Part shown: piece by piece, positions 1 through 7,164 of the stretch | Numbering within the stretch: the stretch's first letter is position 1 | Layout of the letters: each line of letters begins with the position of its first letter | DNA from: Advenella kashmirensis W13003 | GTDB taxonomy: Bacteria; Pseudomonadota; Gammaproteobacteria; Burkholderiales; Burkholderiaceae_B | Reading direction: 5' to 3' | DNA: 64,000 nucleotides | Assembly: GCF_000506985.1 (NCBI RefSeq) | Contig: NZ_KI650982.1 | Location: 62,001 to 126,000, forward strand | The notes under the pieces: model-generated | Seen by the model: only the letters and a program-made list of their open reading frames with translations | Database searches by the model: none | Told to the model about the DNA's origin: nothing | Position numbers and translations under genes: made by a program

Positions 1-744
1 GGGAAGATTGTGATAATAGCCATTACGGCACGGTTTGGTCCCGCAGAATTTGCGCATATCGGCCATGGCCTCTGCTTGCTTGACCCAGGCGGCCAGAGAG
101 TCAAGAACCGGCACCCCGTCGACCTCCGAGACTTTATTTTGGGCCAGCAATATATTCAAGGGTGCTTCGCCCGGAATGATCACTTCCGCTCCTTTGGCGA
201 TGAGTTCGCGTGCAGACTGGCGAAAGCGTTCGATAAGGACGTGGGGGTCCTGAAAAGCATCCAGGACGTCATTGAAGGTGAATCCTACAGGCATCGCTCC
301 CGCAAAACGCGCTGCCAGCCCGTGTACCGACGCGTTCTGGGAGATGAGATCATCGAAATCATCGATAAATACCAGCACGCCGAATTTTCTTCCGAGCATG
401 CAGGCAGTCAACATTGCCGACTCCCCGTAACCCACGACGGGAATATCCACCAGGCCGCGAATTTCTCGCAGCGCCGGATCAGGCAAGGTGCTGATCGCAA
501 ACACATCATATCCCTGGCGCTGTGCCTCTACTGCAGCTGTCATGAATTGCAATCCATGAATATACTGTAGCGGTGCATGTCGTATATCGGATCCTGGGTA
601 ATTCGTTCTGTATGTTCCAGGAACCATACCGTGCAGATCAATTGTCGTATCCGGTCGGGCAATGCGTTTGAAGTGCTTCATCAATGCGTCATGATAGACG
701 CCTAATTCGTCCAATACCGTAAAACTTTGATGCCAGATTTTCAT
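1..744 (-). CDS. Asp/Glu/hydantoin racemase-family protein (C-terminus cut by window edge)
   Basis: Reading leftward from an ATG at 744, the frame stays open to base 1, so the C-terminus lies outside the window. The roughly 248 visible residues begin MKIWHQSFTVLD and show the two-lobed pattern of the aspartate/glutamate/hydantoin racemase superfamily: an AISTLPDP segment near residue 85, GYGESAMLTACMLG near 105-118, a FGVLVFID strand, and IIPGEAP near residue 188. Family members normally carry a catalytic Cys in each lobe. Here the first position reads Ser/Thr and the second Glu, so racemisation by the two-Cys mechanism is doubtful. A Bug gene lies just upstream on the same strand (41-base gap), so the two may form an operon for an organic acid. 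The family call is fairly secure; the reaction is unknown. Confidence 0.72.
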   Translation of the reverse strand, partial: MKIWHQSFTVLDELGVYHDALMKHFKRIARPDTTIDLHGMVPGTYRTNYPGSDIRHAPLQYIHGLQFMTAAVEAQRQGYDVFAISTLPDPALREIRGLVDIPVVGYGESAMLTACMLGRKFGVLVFIDDFDDLISQNASVHGLAARFAGAMPVGFTFNDVLDAFQDPHVLIERFRQSARELIAKGAEVIIPGEAPLNILLAQNKVSEVDGVPVLDSLAAWVKQAEAMADMRKFCGTKPCRNGYYHNLP

Positions 745-785
745 AAATACACCGAAATTTGAATGATTAAAACAAGCGCTTTTAT

Positions 786-1781
786 TTAATTCACTTGTAC
801 TTTTGCACTATGAACAACATCCGCCCATTTTTTGACCTCGGCCTGGAAAAAATCCTGAAACTGCGTGTCGGACGAGGCCACTGGCTCGGCGCCCACGCTA
901 CGCAGCGTCGCGCTGACCTGCGACGTTTTGACAGCATCTACTGCAGCCCGATTCAACGTGGACACGACAGATGCTGGCGTACCGGCAGGCACAAACAAAC
1001 CAAACCATGACGTTGCGTCGTAATCTGTCACTCCTTGCTCATCAAGCGTGGGAATATCGGGAGCAACGGTAGACCGCCTTTTACTGCTGACAGCCAGCGC
1101 ACGCAATTTTCCGGCCTTGATCAGCGGTAGCGTTGTAATGATGTTATCGAAAATCATCGGGACCTGGCCACCCAGAACATCGGCCATCGCGGGTGCAGCT
1201 CCCCGATATGGGACGTGCGTCAGTTTGATTCTCGCTCGGCTTGCAAGCAATTCGGTAAAAAGGTGAGCGCCGGATCCATTGCCGGCACTGGCATAATAAA
1301 TGCGATTTTCGGTATCCGTTTTTTTGCCGGCGCTTATCAAGTCCGCGACAGACTGAATTGAAGAGGATGGATTCACAACAAGCAAGAATGGTGCAGACGC
1401 CAGCTCGGACACAGGAACAAGGTCTTTTGAAGGATCATAACTGAGCGTCTTGTACAGGCTGCCATTAATTGCAAGTGAAATCGTGCCGAATAAAATGGTA
1501 TACCCGTCCGGAGCGGCTTTGGCTACGGTATCGGACGCGATATTGCTCGCAGCGCCCGGCTTGTTTTCAACTATGATCGGTTGCTTAAGTTGCAATGACA
1601 TTTTCTCCGCAACTGCACGGGCCGCCACGTCAGAAGCACCACCAGCCGGAAATCCCACAACAAGTCTTATTGGCCTGTCGGGAAATTCGGCCAGCGCCAA
1701 CCCAGGCGCAATCGCTCCAAGCGCCAACAAAATCGCTGTCAAGGAAAAAATCATACGGGATTTTTCTGTCATTAATTTCAT
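786..1781 (-). CDS. Bug/TctC-family periplasmic solute-binding protein
   Basis: This is a tripartite tricarboxylate-type binding protein. A signal peptide (hydrophobic run SLTAILLALGAIAPGLALA) precedes the mature start FPDRPIRLVVGFPAGGASD, the first ligand-binding loop of the family. VENKPGA, PDGYTILFG and VPYRGAAPA follow in the usual order, and the length is normal. I chose the ATG at 1781, which has a GGATGAG stretch upstream; a GTG at 1793 and an ATG at 1772 are alternatives. It faces another Bug gene across a promoter gap and is followed by the racemase-like gene. The ligand is probably a carboxylate, but it cannot be read from sequence. No TctA/TctB membrane partner is nearby. Confidence 0.93.
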   Translation of the reverse strand: MKLMTEKSRMIFSLTAILLALGAIAPGLALAEFPDRPIRLVVGFPAGGASDVAARAVAEKMSLQLKQPIIVENKPGAASNIASDTVAKAAPDGYTILFGTISLAINGSLYKTLSYDPSKDLVPVSELASAPFLLVVNPSSSIQSVADLISAGKKTDTENRIYYASAGNGSGAHLFTELLASRARIKLTHVPYRGAAPAMADVLGGQVPMIFDNIITTLPLIKAGKLRALAVSSKRRSTVAPDIPTLDEQGVTDYDATSWFGLFVPAGTPASVVSTLNRAAVDAVKTSQVSATLRSVGAEPVASSDTQFQDFFQAEVKKWADVVHSAKVQVN

Positions 1782-1871
1782 TGTCTCATCCACATTGTCT
1801 TATTCAAGATAACGGTAGCTCTCATTCTGCACTCTCCGGCGTAAATAGAACATAGAACAATATTGAAGAGA

Positions 1872-1892
1872 CTATTCATTAAAGTTGAATAG
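1872..1892. promoter_or_regulatory. LysR-type operator candidate 1 (divergent Bug promoter)
   Basis: The inverted repeat CTATTCA-N7-TGAATAG contains TCA-N7-TGA, which matches the T-N11-A geometry of LysR-type boxes. It lies in the 374-base gap between two divergent Bug genes. A near copy lies 131 bases away. The rest of the gap is AT-rich and I see no gene in it. Confidence 0.55.
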
Positions 1893-2002
1893 CTTGCACA
1901 TTGGCGCGAATCTCTGCTACGTTGGCATTCGAGTGCCTCTATTTATCACTACCAAGCAATCTGCTTGCCGGATCAGGTCTGTTCATGCCTGGCTCTTGCC
2001 GT

Positions 2003-2021
2003 TATTCATATAAATTGAATG
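2003..2021. promoter_or_regulatory. LysR-type operator candidate 2 (divergent Bug promoter)
   Basis: TATTCA-N7-TGAAT repeats the arms and spacing of the site at 1872-1892, again with TCA-N7-TGA. It is nearer the rightward Bug gene at 2156. Two copies of one dyad in one divergent promoter suggest paired binding by one regulator, plausibly the LysR protein encoded at 3202. Confidence 0.5.
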
Positions 2022-2155
2022 CCATGTTCACTCACAGCCTATTGTCATAATCATATAGACGGCGCACGCTATCGCTGTTTAACGTCATGCGCACGGGTCA
2101 TTACAGTAAGACGCTTTCAACGGCCAAGGGCCGAATATAAATATGGAGACAAGCC

Positions 2156-3163
2156 ATGAATACTTATTACTCGCTCACCAGCAACCGTGTACTTCTTGCT
2201 GCTGCGCTGGTCGCCGCGATGGGCGCCTATCCAGCCATCCCGGCTCACGCTGCCGATAGCGACACGCCATTCCCCAATCATGCCATCCACCTCATCGTAC
2301 CGTTCTCTGCAGGAGGTGGCACCGACATCCTGGCCCGCCTGTTCGCCAAATCCATTTCCCAGGACTTGGGTCAACCCGTCGTTGTGGACAATGTTGCCGG
2401 CGCGGGTGGAATCATCGGTGCCCAACAACTGGCGCGTGCCCCCGCTGATGGGTATACATTAATGTTCGGGACCCCGGGTACGATTCAAATCAATCCGGCG
2501 ATCAAGCCCGTACAGTATGATCCCTACAAAGACTTTGCTGCGGTTTCGCAATTTTCCGATAGCCCCATGGTATTGGTCGTGAATGCCAAAACTCCCTGGA
2601 AGTCTGTTTCTGACATCATCCAGGCCGCCCGGGCCAAACCGGCATCCATCAATTTCGGAAGCGCGGGGGTTGGCTCAATATCGCATCTTAGCGCTGAGAT
2701 GTTCGAGTTCTTAGCCGATGTCAAACTGACTCACGTTCCCTATCGTGGTACGGCGCCGGCAATCACCGATCTTCGTGCCGGTCTCTTGCAACTGCAGGTC
2801 GAAAACATGCCGGCTGTGTTCGAACTGATTAAAAACGGACAAGTGCGTGCGCTGGCTGTGGGCACCAAGGAACGTTCATCGTTTCTGCCGGATCTACCCA
2901 CCATGGAACAGGCCGGCGTACCAAACTATGTGTCGACATCCTGGACGGGACTATTCGCGCCGGCAGCCACTCCGCCCGGCGTGCTTAAAAGATTGGAACA
3001 AGCCGCGATGGCGGCAGCAAAAGAGCCGGATGTACTGAAGGCGCTAAAGGAACTGGGAGCACAGCCGGTGGGAAGCGACTCGGCGGCATTTGGTACAATG
3101 CTGAAAAACAACCAGCCGCTTATCGATAAAACAATCAAGGCCGCGGGTCTGGCGAAGAGCTGA
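2156..3163 (+). CDS. Bug/TctC-family periplasmic solute-binding protein
   Basis: The protein has 335 residues with a signal peptide ending near AIPAHA. The mature part carries FPNHAIHLIVPFSAGGGTD, VVDNVAGAGG, PADGYTLMFG and THVPYRGTAPA, the standard order of Bug motifs. The ATG at 2156 follows an AT-rich leader with a GGAGACAAGCC ribosome-binding site. The gene is divergent from the Bug gene at 786-1781 and is followed after 38 bases by a LysR gene, so expression is probably tied to that regulator. The ligand is not predictable. Confidence 0.94.
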   Translation: MNTYYSLTSNRVLLAAALVAAMGAYPAIPAHAADSDTPFPNHAIHLIVPFSAGGGTDILARLFAKSISQDLGQPVVVDNVAGAGGIIGAQQLARAPADGYTLMFGTPGTIQINPAIKPVQYDPYKDFAAVSQFSDSPMVLVVNAKTPWKSVSDIIQAARAKPASINFGSAGVGSISHLSAEMFEFLADVKLTHVPYRGTAPAITDLRAGLLQLQVENMPAVFELIKNGQVRALAVGTKERSSFLPDLPTMEQAGVPNYVSTSWTGLFAPAATPPGVLKRLEQAAMAAAKEPDVLKALKELGAQPVGSDSAAFGTMLKNNQPLIDKTIKAAGLAKS

Positions 3164-3201
3164 TATTGGGGCAAGACCCGTGCCATGCAATAGAGACATA
3201 C

Positions 3202-4176
3202 ATGACAACGCTCGACAAAAACAACGGCACGAAACTGAACCTGCTTTGGGCCATGGAAGTATTCGTGCGTGTTGCCGAATCCGGAGGATTCGCACGTGCT
3301 GCCGAGTCGCTTGATCTGGCCAATCCCACCGTGACCGCCTGCATGCGCAAGCTTGAAGTGCACCTGGGCGTCACACTTATCAATCGCAATACGCGGTTTA
3401 TCTCGCTGACAGAACCAGGCAAACGTTATTTCCAGCACTGCAAGGATATTCTTGAAGCCGTTGCCCTGGCCGAGACAGATGTCGAATCCCGGCTGAAAGA
3501 GTTAAGCGGCACGCTGACGATAGAAATGCCCATTGCGATTGGCCAGGCATTAATCTGTCCGGCCCTTAACGAATTTGCCGCACGCAATCCCAGGCTTTCG
3601 GTAGCGGTCACACTGACCAACCAGCCCCGCAGCGTGGTCCAATATGGCATCGATGCTGCCATTCGGATGGACGAAATCAGGGAAATAGATCTGATTGCCC
3701 GGCCGCTTTGTCAGGCGCGATTCATTCTTTGCGGTTCTCCCGGCCTGGTACGCTCTCTGCCGCAACATCCGGCCGATCTCGATCCCCGGGCCTGCCTTGG
3801 ACTGATACGCGAGGATCCGCGTGCAATTGTGCCATGGTCGTTGCAGCATGGTACGGAGCGTGTTGAAGTACGTCCACGAGGACCGCTGCACTTCAATAGC
3901 AGTGAAGCGTTGATCGGAGCGGCGCTGGCGGGCACGGGGCTGGTCAGGGTGGCCGATTTGTTCGCAAACACACATCTGCAGACTGGCGATCTCGTCACAT
4001 ATTGCCCGCAATGGGATGCGGGGCTGCAATCATTTTATGTGGTCACTCCGCGTGCACGCGCCCTGCCGGGCAAAGTGCGTGCCTTCATCGATTTTCTGCT
4101 CGATACGCTGAAAGCCTGGCCGTCTCCGCAGGCATGGCGGCAAGTACCCGTGCGATCACCCGCTCGCGGCGGCTGA
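3202..4176 (+). CDS. LysR-family transcriptional regulator
   Basis: This is a LysR-type regulator of about 324 residues. The N-terminal winged helix-turn-helix reads AMEVFVRVAESGGFARAAES, then LANPTVTACMRKLEVHLG, and a periplasmic-binding-protein-like effector domain follows. I chose the ATG at 3202 (MTTLDKNN); an upstream start at 3166 would add 12 residues not typical of the family. The helix-turn-helix is of the CrgA/DsdC-like group (AMEVFVRV start). It is co-directional with the Bug gene just upstream and with the CMD-like gene downstream. The dyads at 1872 and 2003 are plausible targets. Confidence 0.9.
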   Translation: MTTLDKNNGTKLNLLWAMEVFVRVAESGGFARAAESLDLANPTVTACMRKLEVHLGVTLINRNTRFISLTEPGKRYFQHCKDILEAVALAETDVESRLKELSGTLTIEMPIAIGQALICPALNEFAARNPRLSVAVTLTNQPRSVVQYGIDAAIRMDEIREIDLIARPLCQARFILCGSPGLVRSLPQHPADLDPRACLGLIREDPRAIVPWSLQHGTERVEVRPRGPLHFNSSEALIGAALAGTGLVRVADLFANTHLQTGDLVTYCPQWDAGLQSFYVVTPRARALPGKVRAFIDFLLDTLKAWPSPQAWRQVPVRSPARGG

Positions 4177-4211
4177 CGATTCACTGACATATCCATGATA
4201 AAGGAAAACGC

Positions 4212-4982
4212 ATGACCTCATCCACGGATCTTCCCCCCGTCCAGGCTTTGACGGGCGGCAGACTGGCCACAACCGCAGAACTCATTGCACGTTTAGAAGA
4301 ATTTCGCGAGCGCCGGGGCTATGTCAACCCGCAACAGGGTCCGATGGCTGCGGCATTGCCCGGTGTATTTGACGGCTATCGAGTATTCTACAAAGCGCTG
4401 GTCCTGGATGAGAAGCATCTGTCGCCGTTAGAAAAAGAATTTGTCTGGCTTGTATTGCTGTGTGTCGCCAGTGAACTGGGAACACACCACCTGAAACTTT
4501 TCTTTGATCACGGAGGCACCGATTCACAGGCGCTGGCCGCCTTTCGCCTGGCTGCCTGGGTCAAGGGTACTGACGCCTATACATTTGTCGATGAAAACTG
4601 GCAACCCTATTTCCCCAGGCTGTCTTCGCGGCAAGCTTATCTGGACGGCGTGAACTCGCTCATCGCGGGTTTTGACGATGTCACTTCGACGTGGGCTCAC
4701 CTCGCGCTATTGTCGGCACAAAGCGGCGCGAAATCGAAATGGGGTGTCGCAGCCGAACTGCATGCATGCTATGAACTGGGCATCCCGGAAGCCAGCATGG
4801 CAGAGGCCATGAGCGTGGCGCTTTGGCCTTGCGGCGCCAACGCTTTTCATGATGCCGCAGGCGTCTGGCTGGAGATGGTCAGGTCTGGCCAGGTGAATGC
4901 CTCGCAACAATTCAAAGCGTGGGCGGCCATGCCCAGCCAGGACGGGCTTGATCTTAAAATACAATCAAAAGAATCAAGCTGA
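4212..4982 (+). CDS. Carboxymuconolactone decarboxylase (CMD)/AhpD-like protein
   Basis: This 256-residue, mostly helical protein appears to hold two CMD-like halves. The first contains LSPLEKEFVWLVLLCVASELGTHHLK and the second WGVAAELHACYELGIPEASMAEAM. Both resemble the CMD helix pattern in which the chain runs from a catalytic helix into an AG-rich turn. The AhpD redox pair (ExxCxxxC) is absent, so it is unlikely to be a peroxidase. It starts at an ATG after AAAGGAAAACGC and follows the LysR gene after 35 bases, so co-transcription is likely. The substrate is unknown. Assignment to the CMD superfamily is probable, not certain. Confidence 0.6.
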   Translation: MTSSTDLPPVQALTGGRLATTAELIARLEEFRERRGYVNPQQGPMAAALPGVFDGYRVFYKALVLDEKHLSPLEKEFVWLVLLCVASELGTHHLKLFFDHGGTDSQALAAFRLAAWVKGTDAYTFVDENWQPYFPRLSSRQAYLDGVNSLIAGFDDVTSTWAHLALLSAQSGAKSKWGVAAELHACYELGIPEASMAEAMSVALWPCGANAFHDAAGVWLEMVRSGQVNASQQFKAWAAMPSQDGLDLKIQSKESS

Positions 4983-4987
4983 TACCG

Positions 4988-5476
4988 TCATCCAGCGTTC
5001 ACATGCGCAGTTGACGCCATCACCGACGAGCAAGCCAGCGCCGCCTCTTTGCCCTTGACCGTGAAATGCTCAAAGAAAAAGCGATGCTGTTTTTCATCTT
5101 CAAACAGTTCAATTGGCGTCAGTACGCAAGACAACACCGGTATGCGCGTTTCAAGTTGAACCTGCATCAGTCCCGAAATCACCGCCTGGGCGACAAACTC
5201 ATGGCGATAGAGGCCGCCGTTGACCACAAACCCTGCCGCAACCACCGCCGCGTAGCGTCCGCTTTCCGCCAGCAGCTTGGCGCGCAAGGGAATTTCGAAA
5301 GCACCCGGCACATTGATAACGTCCACATTGGACGGATCATGACCAAGGCGAGACATTTCCTGCAGAAACGACAGCCTTGCCTGTCCGACGATATCGCCGT
5401 GCCAGCCGGCCTCAATGAACGCAACACGGTCCGGCGTCTGCCCCGTTGCAGATTGATGAGTAGTTTTGGTAAGCAT
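4988..5476 (-). CDS. ribH: 6,7-dimethyl-8-ribityllumazine synthase, type II (RibH2-like)
   Basis: Lumazine synthase joins 5-amino-6-ribitylaminouracil to dihydroxybutanone phosphate in riboflavin synthesis. The protein has 162 residues and shows VPGAFEIPLRAKLLAESG, then VVAAGFVVNGGLYRHEFVAQAV, and GLMQVQLETRIPVLSCVLTP, the substrate-site segments of the family. The FVAQAV and FFFEHFTVKGKEAA wording is that of the RibH2 (decameric) type known from rhizobia and Brucella, not the classical RibH1. The ATG at 5476 follows an AGGAG site; an upstream in-frame start is not needed. No other rib gene is near. The leader carries an FMN riboswitch, and a hairpin covers the ribosome-binding site. Confidence 0.93.
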   Translation of the reverse strand: MLTKTTHQSATGQTPDRVAFIEAGWHGDIVGQARLSFLQEMSRLGHDPSNVDVINVPGAFEIPLRAKLLAESGRYAAVVAAGFVVNGGLYRHEFVAQAVISGLMQVQLETRIPVLSCVLTPIELFEDEKQHRFFFEHFTVKGKEAALACSSVMASTAHVNAG

Positions 5477-5485
5477 GATGAAACT

Positions 5486-5513
5486 CCTGTTTTCGTAAAC
5501 ATATAAAAACAGG
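5486..5513 (-). promoter_or_regulatory. Hairpin covering the ribH ribosome-binding site
   Basis: In the leader RNA, CCTGTTTT pairs with AAAACAGG across a 12-base loop. The right arm overlaps the AGGAG Shine-Dalgarno element placed just before the ribH ATG. This is the kind of sequestor expected for translational control by the upstream FMN riboswitch. The structure is read from sequence; its function is inferred. Confidence 0.6.
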
Positions 5514-5650
5514 GCATGGATAGACAGGACATGCCAGACGCACACGTCAAGGTTTTGCGGCCGGGCCGAAAACCATGAACAGACGGTTCAATGCGAACCG
5601 ACGCAACTGACGCGATCATCAGGCAGGCTGGGCCAGCCCAGCGATATCCC

Positions 5651-5811
5651 GCTCTCTCTTTATCCGGACTATGACCGTCGGCCCTGGAATCACACCAGGT
5701 CTGCTGACCTTGCCGGCGCATGTGAGAAATGGCACGCTGGCAAGCGCTCGCGGGCTAGGCGTCTGTTGACGCCATTACCGCCGGTGGGGAATTGCACCCC
5801 GCCCTGAGAAC
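5651..5811 (-). promoter_or_regulatory. FMN riboswitch (RFN element) upstream of ribH
   Basis: On the minus strand the conserved RFN blocks occur in order: CAGGGCGGGGTGCAATTCCC, then CACCGGCGGTAA, AGCCCGCGAGCG, a variable arm, then GATTCCAGGGCCGACGGT and ATAGTCCGGATAAAGAGAG. The closing stem P1 can form between GTTCTC (5806-5811) and GAGAGC (5651-5656). The element binds FMN and normally shuts off riboflavin genes. A 174-base linker separates it from the ribH start; the linker also contains a small stem of CGGTTC/GAACCG. No U-rich terminator is obvious, so translation control is more likely than termination. Confidence 0.96.
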
Positions 5812-5820
5812 GTGCGGCTT

Positions 5821-5840
5821 GTCTTCGATCAGCCGAAGAC
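5821..5840. terminator. Small hairpin just before the FMN riboswitch
   Basis: GTCTTCG-ATCAGC-CGAAGAC is a perfect 7-bp stem with a 6-base loop. It lies between the ligJ-like gene cluster and the RFN element. It has no T-run, so it is a weak terminator candidate or part of the ribH leader. Confidence 0.3.
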
Positions 5841-5874
5841 GGATCCGCAGCGGGAGTGTAACACAAGGTCACAG

Positions 5875-6078
5875 TCAATGACCGTACCCGGCCCGGTCTG
5901 CTTCAGGAAGACTTTGACTGTTGCTTACTGCTCTGCCATCAGAATCTGGATTACTTCTTCTGATCTCGCTGAGAACATCCCTTGCGGCGAAAACGAGTAT
6001 CAGGATAGCTGACGCGGTGACGACGGATACTCGCCAACGCGTGATTTTACTGCGTCCCGCTGAAAATCCCGTACTCAT
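5875..6078 (-). CDS. Possible small single-pass membrane protein, unrecognised
   Basis: This is a 67-codon frame whose ATG overlaps the stop of the ligJ-like gene (ATGA), the usual layout for translational coupling. The predicted peptide has a basic N-terminus (SAGRSKITRWR), one hydrophobic stretch (VSVVTASAILILVFAA) and a hydrophilic tail. I recognise no family. The overlap and membrane-like segment favour a real gene, but the frame is short and may be chance, so treat it as tentative. Confidence 0.28.
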   Translation of the reverse strand: MSTGFSAGRSKITRWRVSVVTASAILILVFAARDVLSEIRRSNPDSDGRAVSNSQSLPEADRAGYGH

Positions 6079-7103
6079 TCCGGCCTATTGATTTGTATAT
6101 GCTTGCGTAACCGATCAAACACCCGCAGCGCGTTCTCGCCCATTATCCGTGCGCGCGCCTGCGCCGGCAGCCAGTCGACTGCATCGATATATCGCTTCGT
6201 ATCGTCATAGTTGAATCCCGTCTGCGGATCCACGCCCTTGACGGCTCCGATAATTTCAGACGCAAACAGGATATTTTGATCCGGTATGACCTTGAGCAAC
6301 AACTCGATCCCGGGCTGATGATAGACGCAAGTATCAAAAAACACATTCTCCAGCAGTGTGTCCAGAGGCGGCCTTCCCATATTCTGGGCAAGACCACGAT
6401 ACCGCCCCCAATGATATGGCACCGCCCCGCCACCATGCGGAATAATGAATTTGAGGGTCGGGAAATCACGAAACAGATCTGAATCAACAAACTGCATGAA
6501 CGCCGTCGTATCACCATTCAGATAGTGTGCTCCGGTGAAATGAAAATTGGGATTGCAGGAGCAGCTCGTGTGTATCATCGCCGGAACGTTCAGCTCGACC
6601 AGTTTTTCATAGAGCGGATACCAATACCTGTCGGTCATGGGAGGGTCTCTCCAGTATCCGTCAGTCGGATCCGGATTTATATTACAACCCACGAAACCCA
6701 ATTGCTCCACGCATCGTACAAGCTCCGGTATGCAATTGGCAGGACCCACGCCGGGTGACTGGGGCAATTGGCATACGCCTGCCAGCCGGTGCGGATACAG
6801 TTGCACGGCACGGTAGATGAGATCATTACAATGCCCGCTCCAGAGCTCGCTGGTGCGGGCATCGCCGACATGATGCGCCATTCCGCCAGCCCGCGGCGAA
6901 AACAGCGTCAGATCAATGCCACGCTCCGCCTGGATTCTGAGCTGGTTATCCTCGAGCGACTCCCGGATTTCGTCGTCGCTGATCTGCAATACGGGTTCGT
7001 CTCGTCTTATTTGAGCGTCGCTCAGTGTATCAATCTGCCACTGCCGGAATGCCTCCAGGGCCCGAGGTGCTGTTGTATAGTGTCCATGACAATCAATAAT
7101 CAT
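6075..7103 (-). CDS. ligJ: 4-oxalomesaconate hydratase, LigJ type (amidohydrolase family)
   Basis: The enzyme hydrates 4-oxalomesaconate to 4-carboxy-4-hydroxy-2-oxoadipate in the protocatechuate 4,5-cleavage and gallate pathways. The sequence reads closely like Sphingobium LigJ along its length. It has the metal-binding DCHGHYTT (His6, His8), IPAMIHTSCSCN (His178), IPHGGGAVPYHWGR (His223) and FASEIIGAV (Glu283). I chose the ATG at 7103, which makes the protein start MIIDCHGHY as in homologues; the frame extends to 7157, only 7 bases after the Bug stop, but neither start has a clear ribosome-binding site. It follows a Bug gene, so the Bug probably captures a pathway acid. No ring-cleavage dioxygenase is in the window. 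Confidence 0.88.
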   Translation of the reverse strand: MIIDCHGHYTTAPRALEAFRQWQIDTLSDAQIRRDEPVLQISDDEIRESLEDNQLRIQAERGIDLTLFSPRAGGMAHHVGDARTSELWSGHCNDLIYRAVQLYPHRLAGVCQLPQSPGVGPANCIPELVRCVEQLGFVGCNINPDPTDGYWRDPPMTDRYWYPLYEKLVELNVPAMIHTSCSCNPNFHFTGAHYLNGDTTAFMQFVDSDLFRDFPTLKFIIPHGGGAVPYHWGRYRGLAQNMGRPPLDTLLENVFFDTCVYHQPGIELLLKVIPDQNILFASEIIGAVKGVDPQTGFNYDDTKRYIDAVDWLPAQARARIMGENALRVFDRLRKHIQINRPE

Positions 7104-7164
7104 ACTGAATCCAGTTTCCAGACCAAAGCGGGCATGCCCGCCCGCACAATTAGCCATAGTCAGA

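Noticed and set aside
10-570. Rightward open frame at the left edge
   Set aside because: It is the opposite-strand shadow of the racemase-family gene, which reads leftward from 744 and shows family motifs.
4212-4982. AhpD peroxidase
   Set aside because: The protein lacks the CxxC redox pair required for AhpD activity, so only the CMD-like family call is kept.
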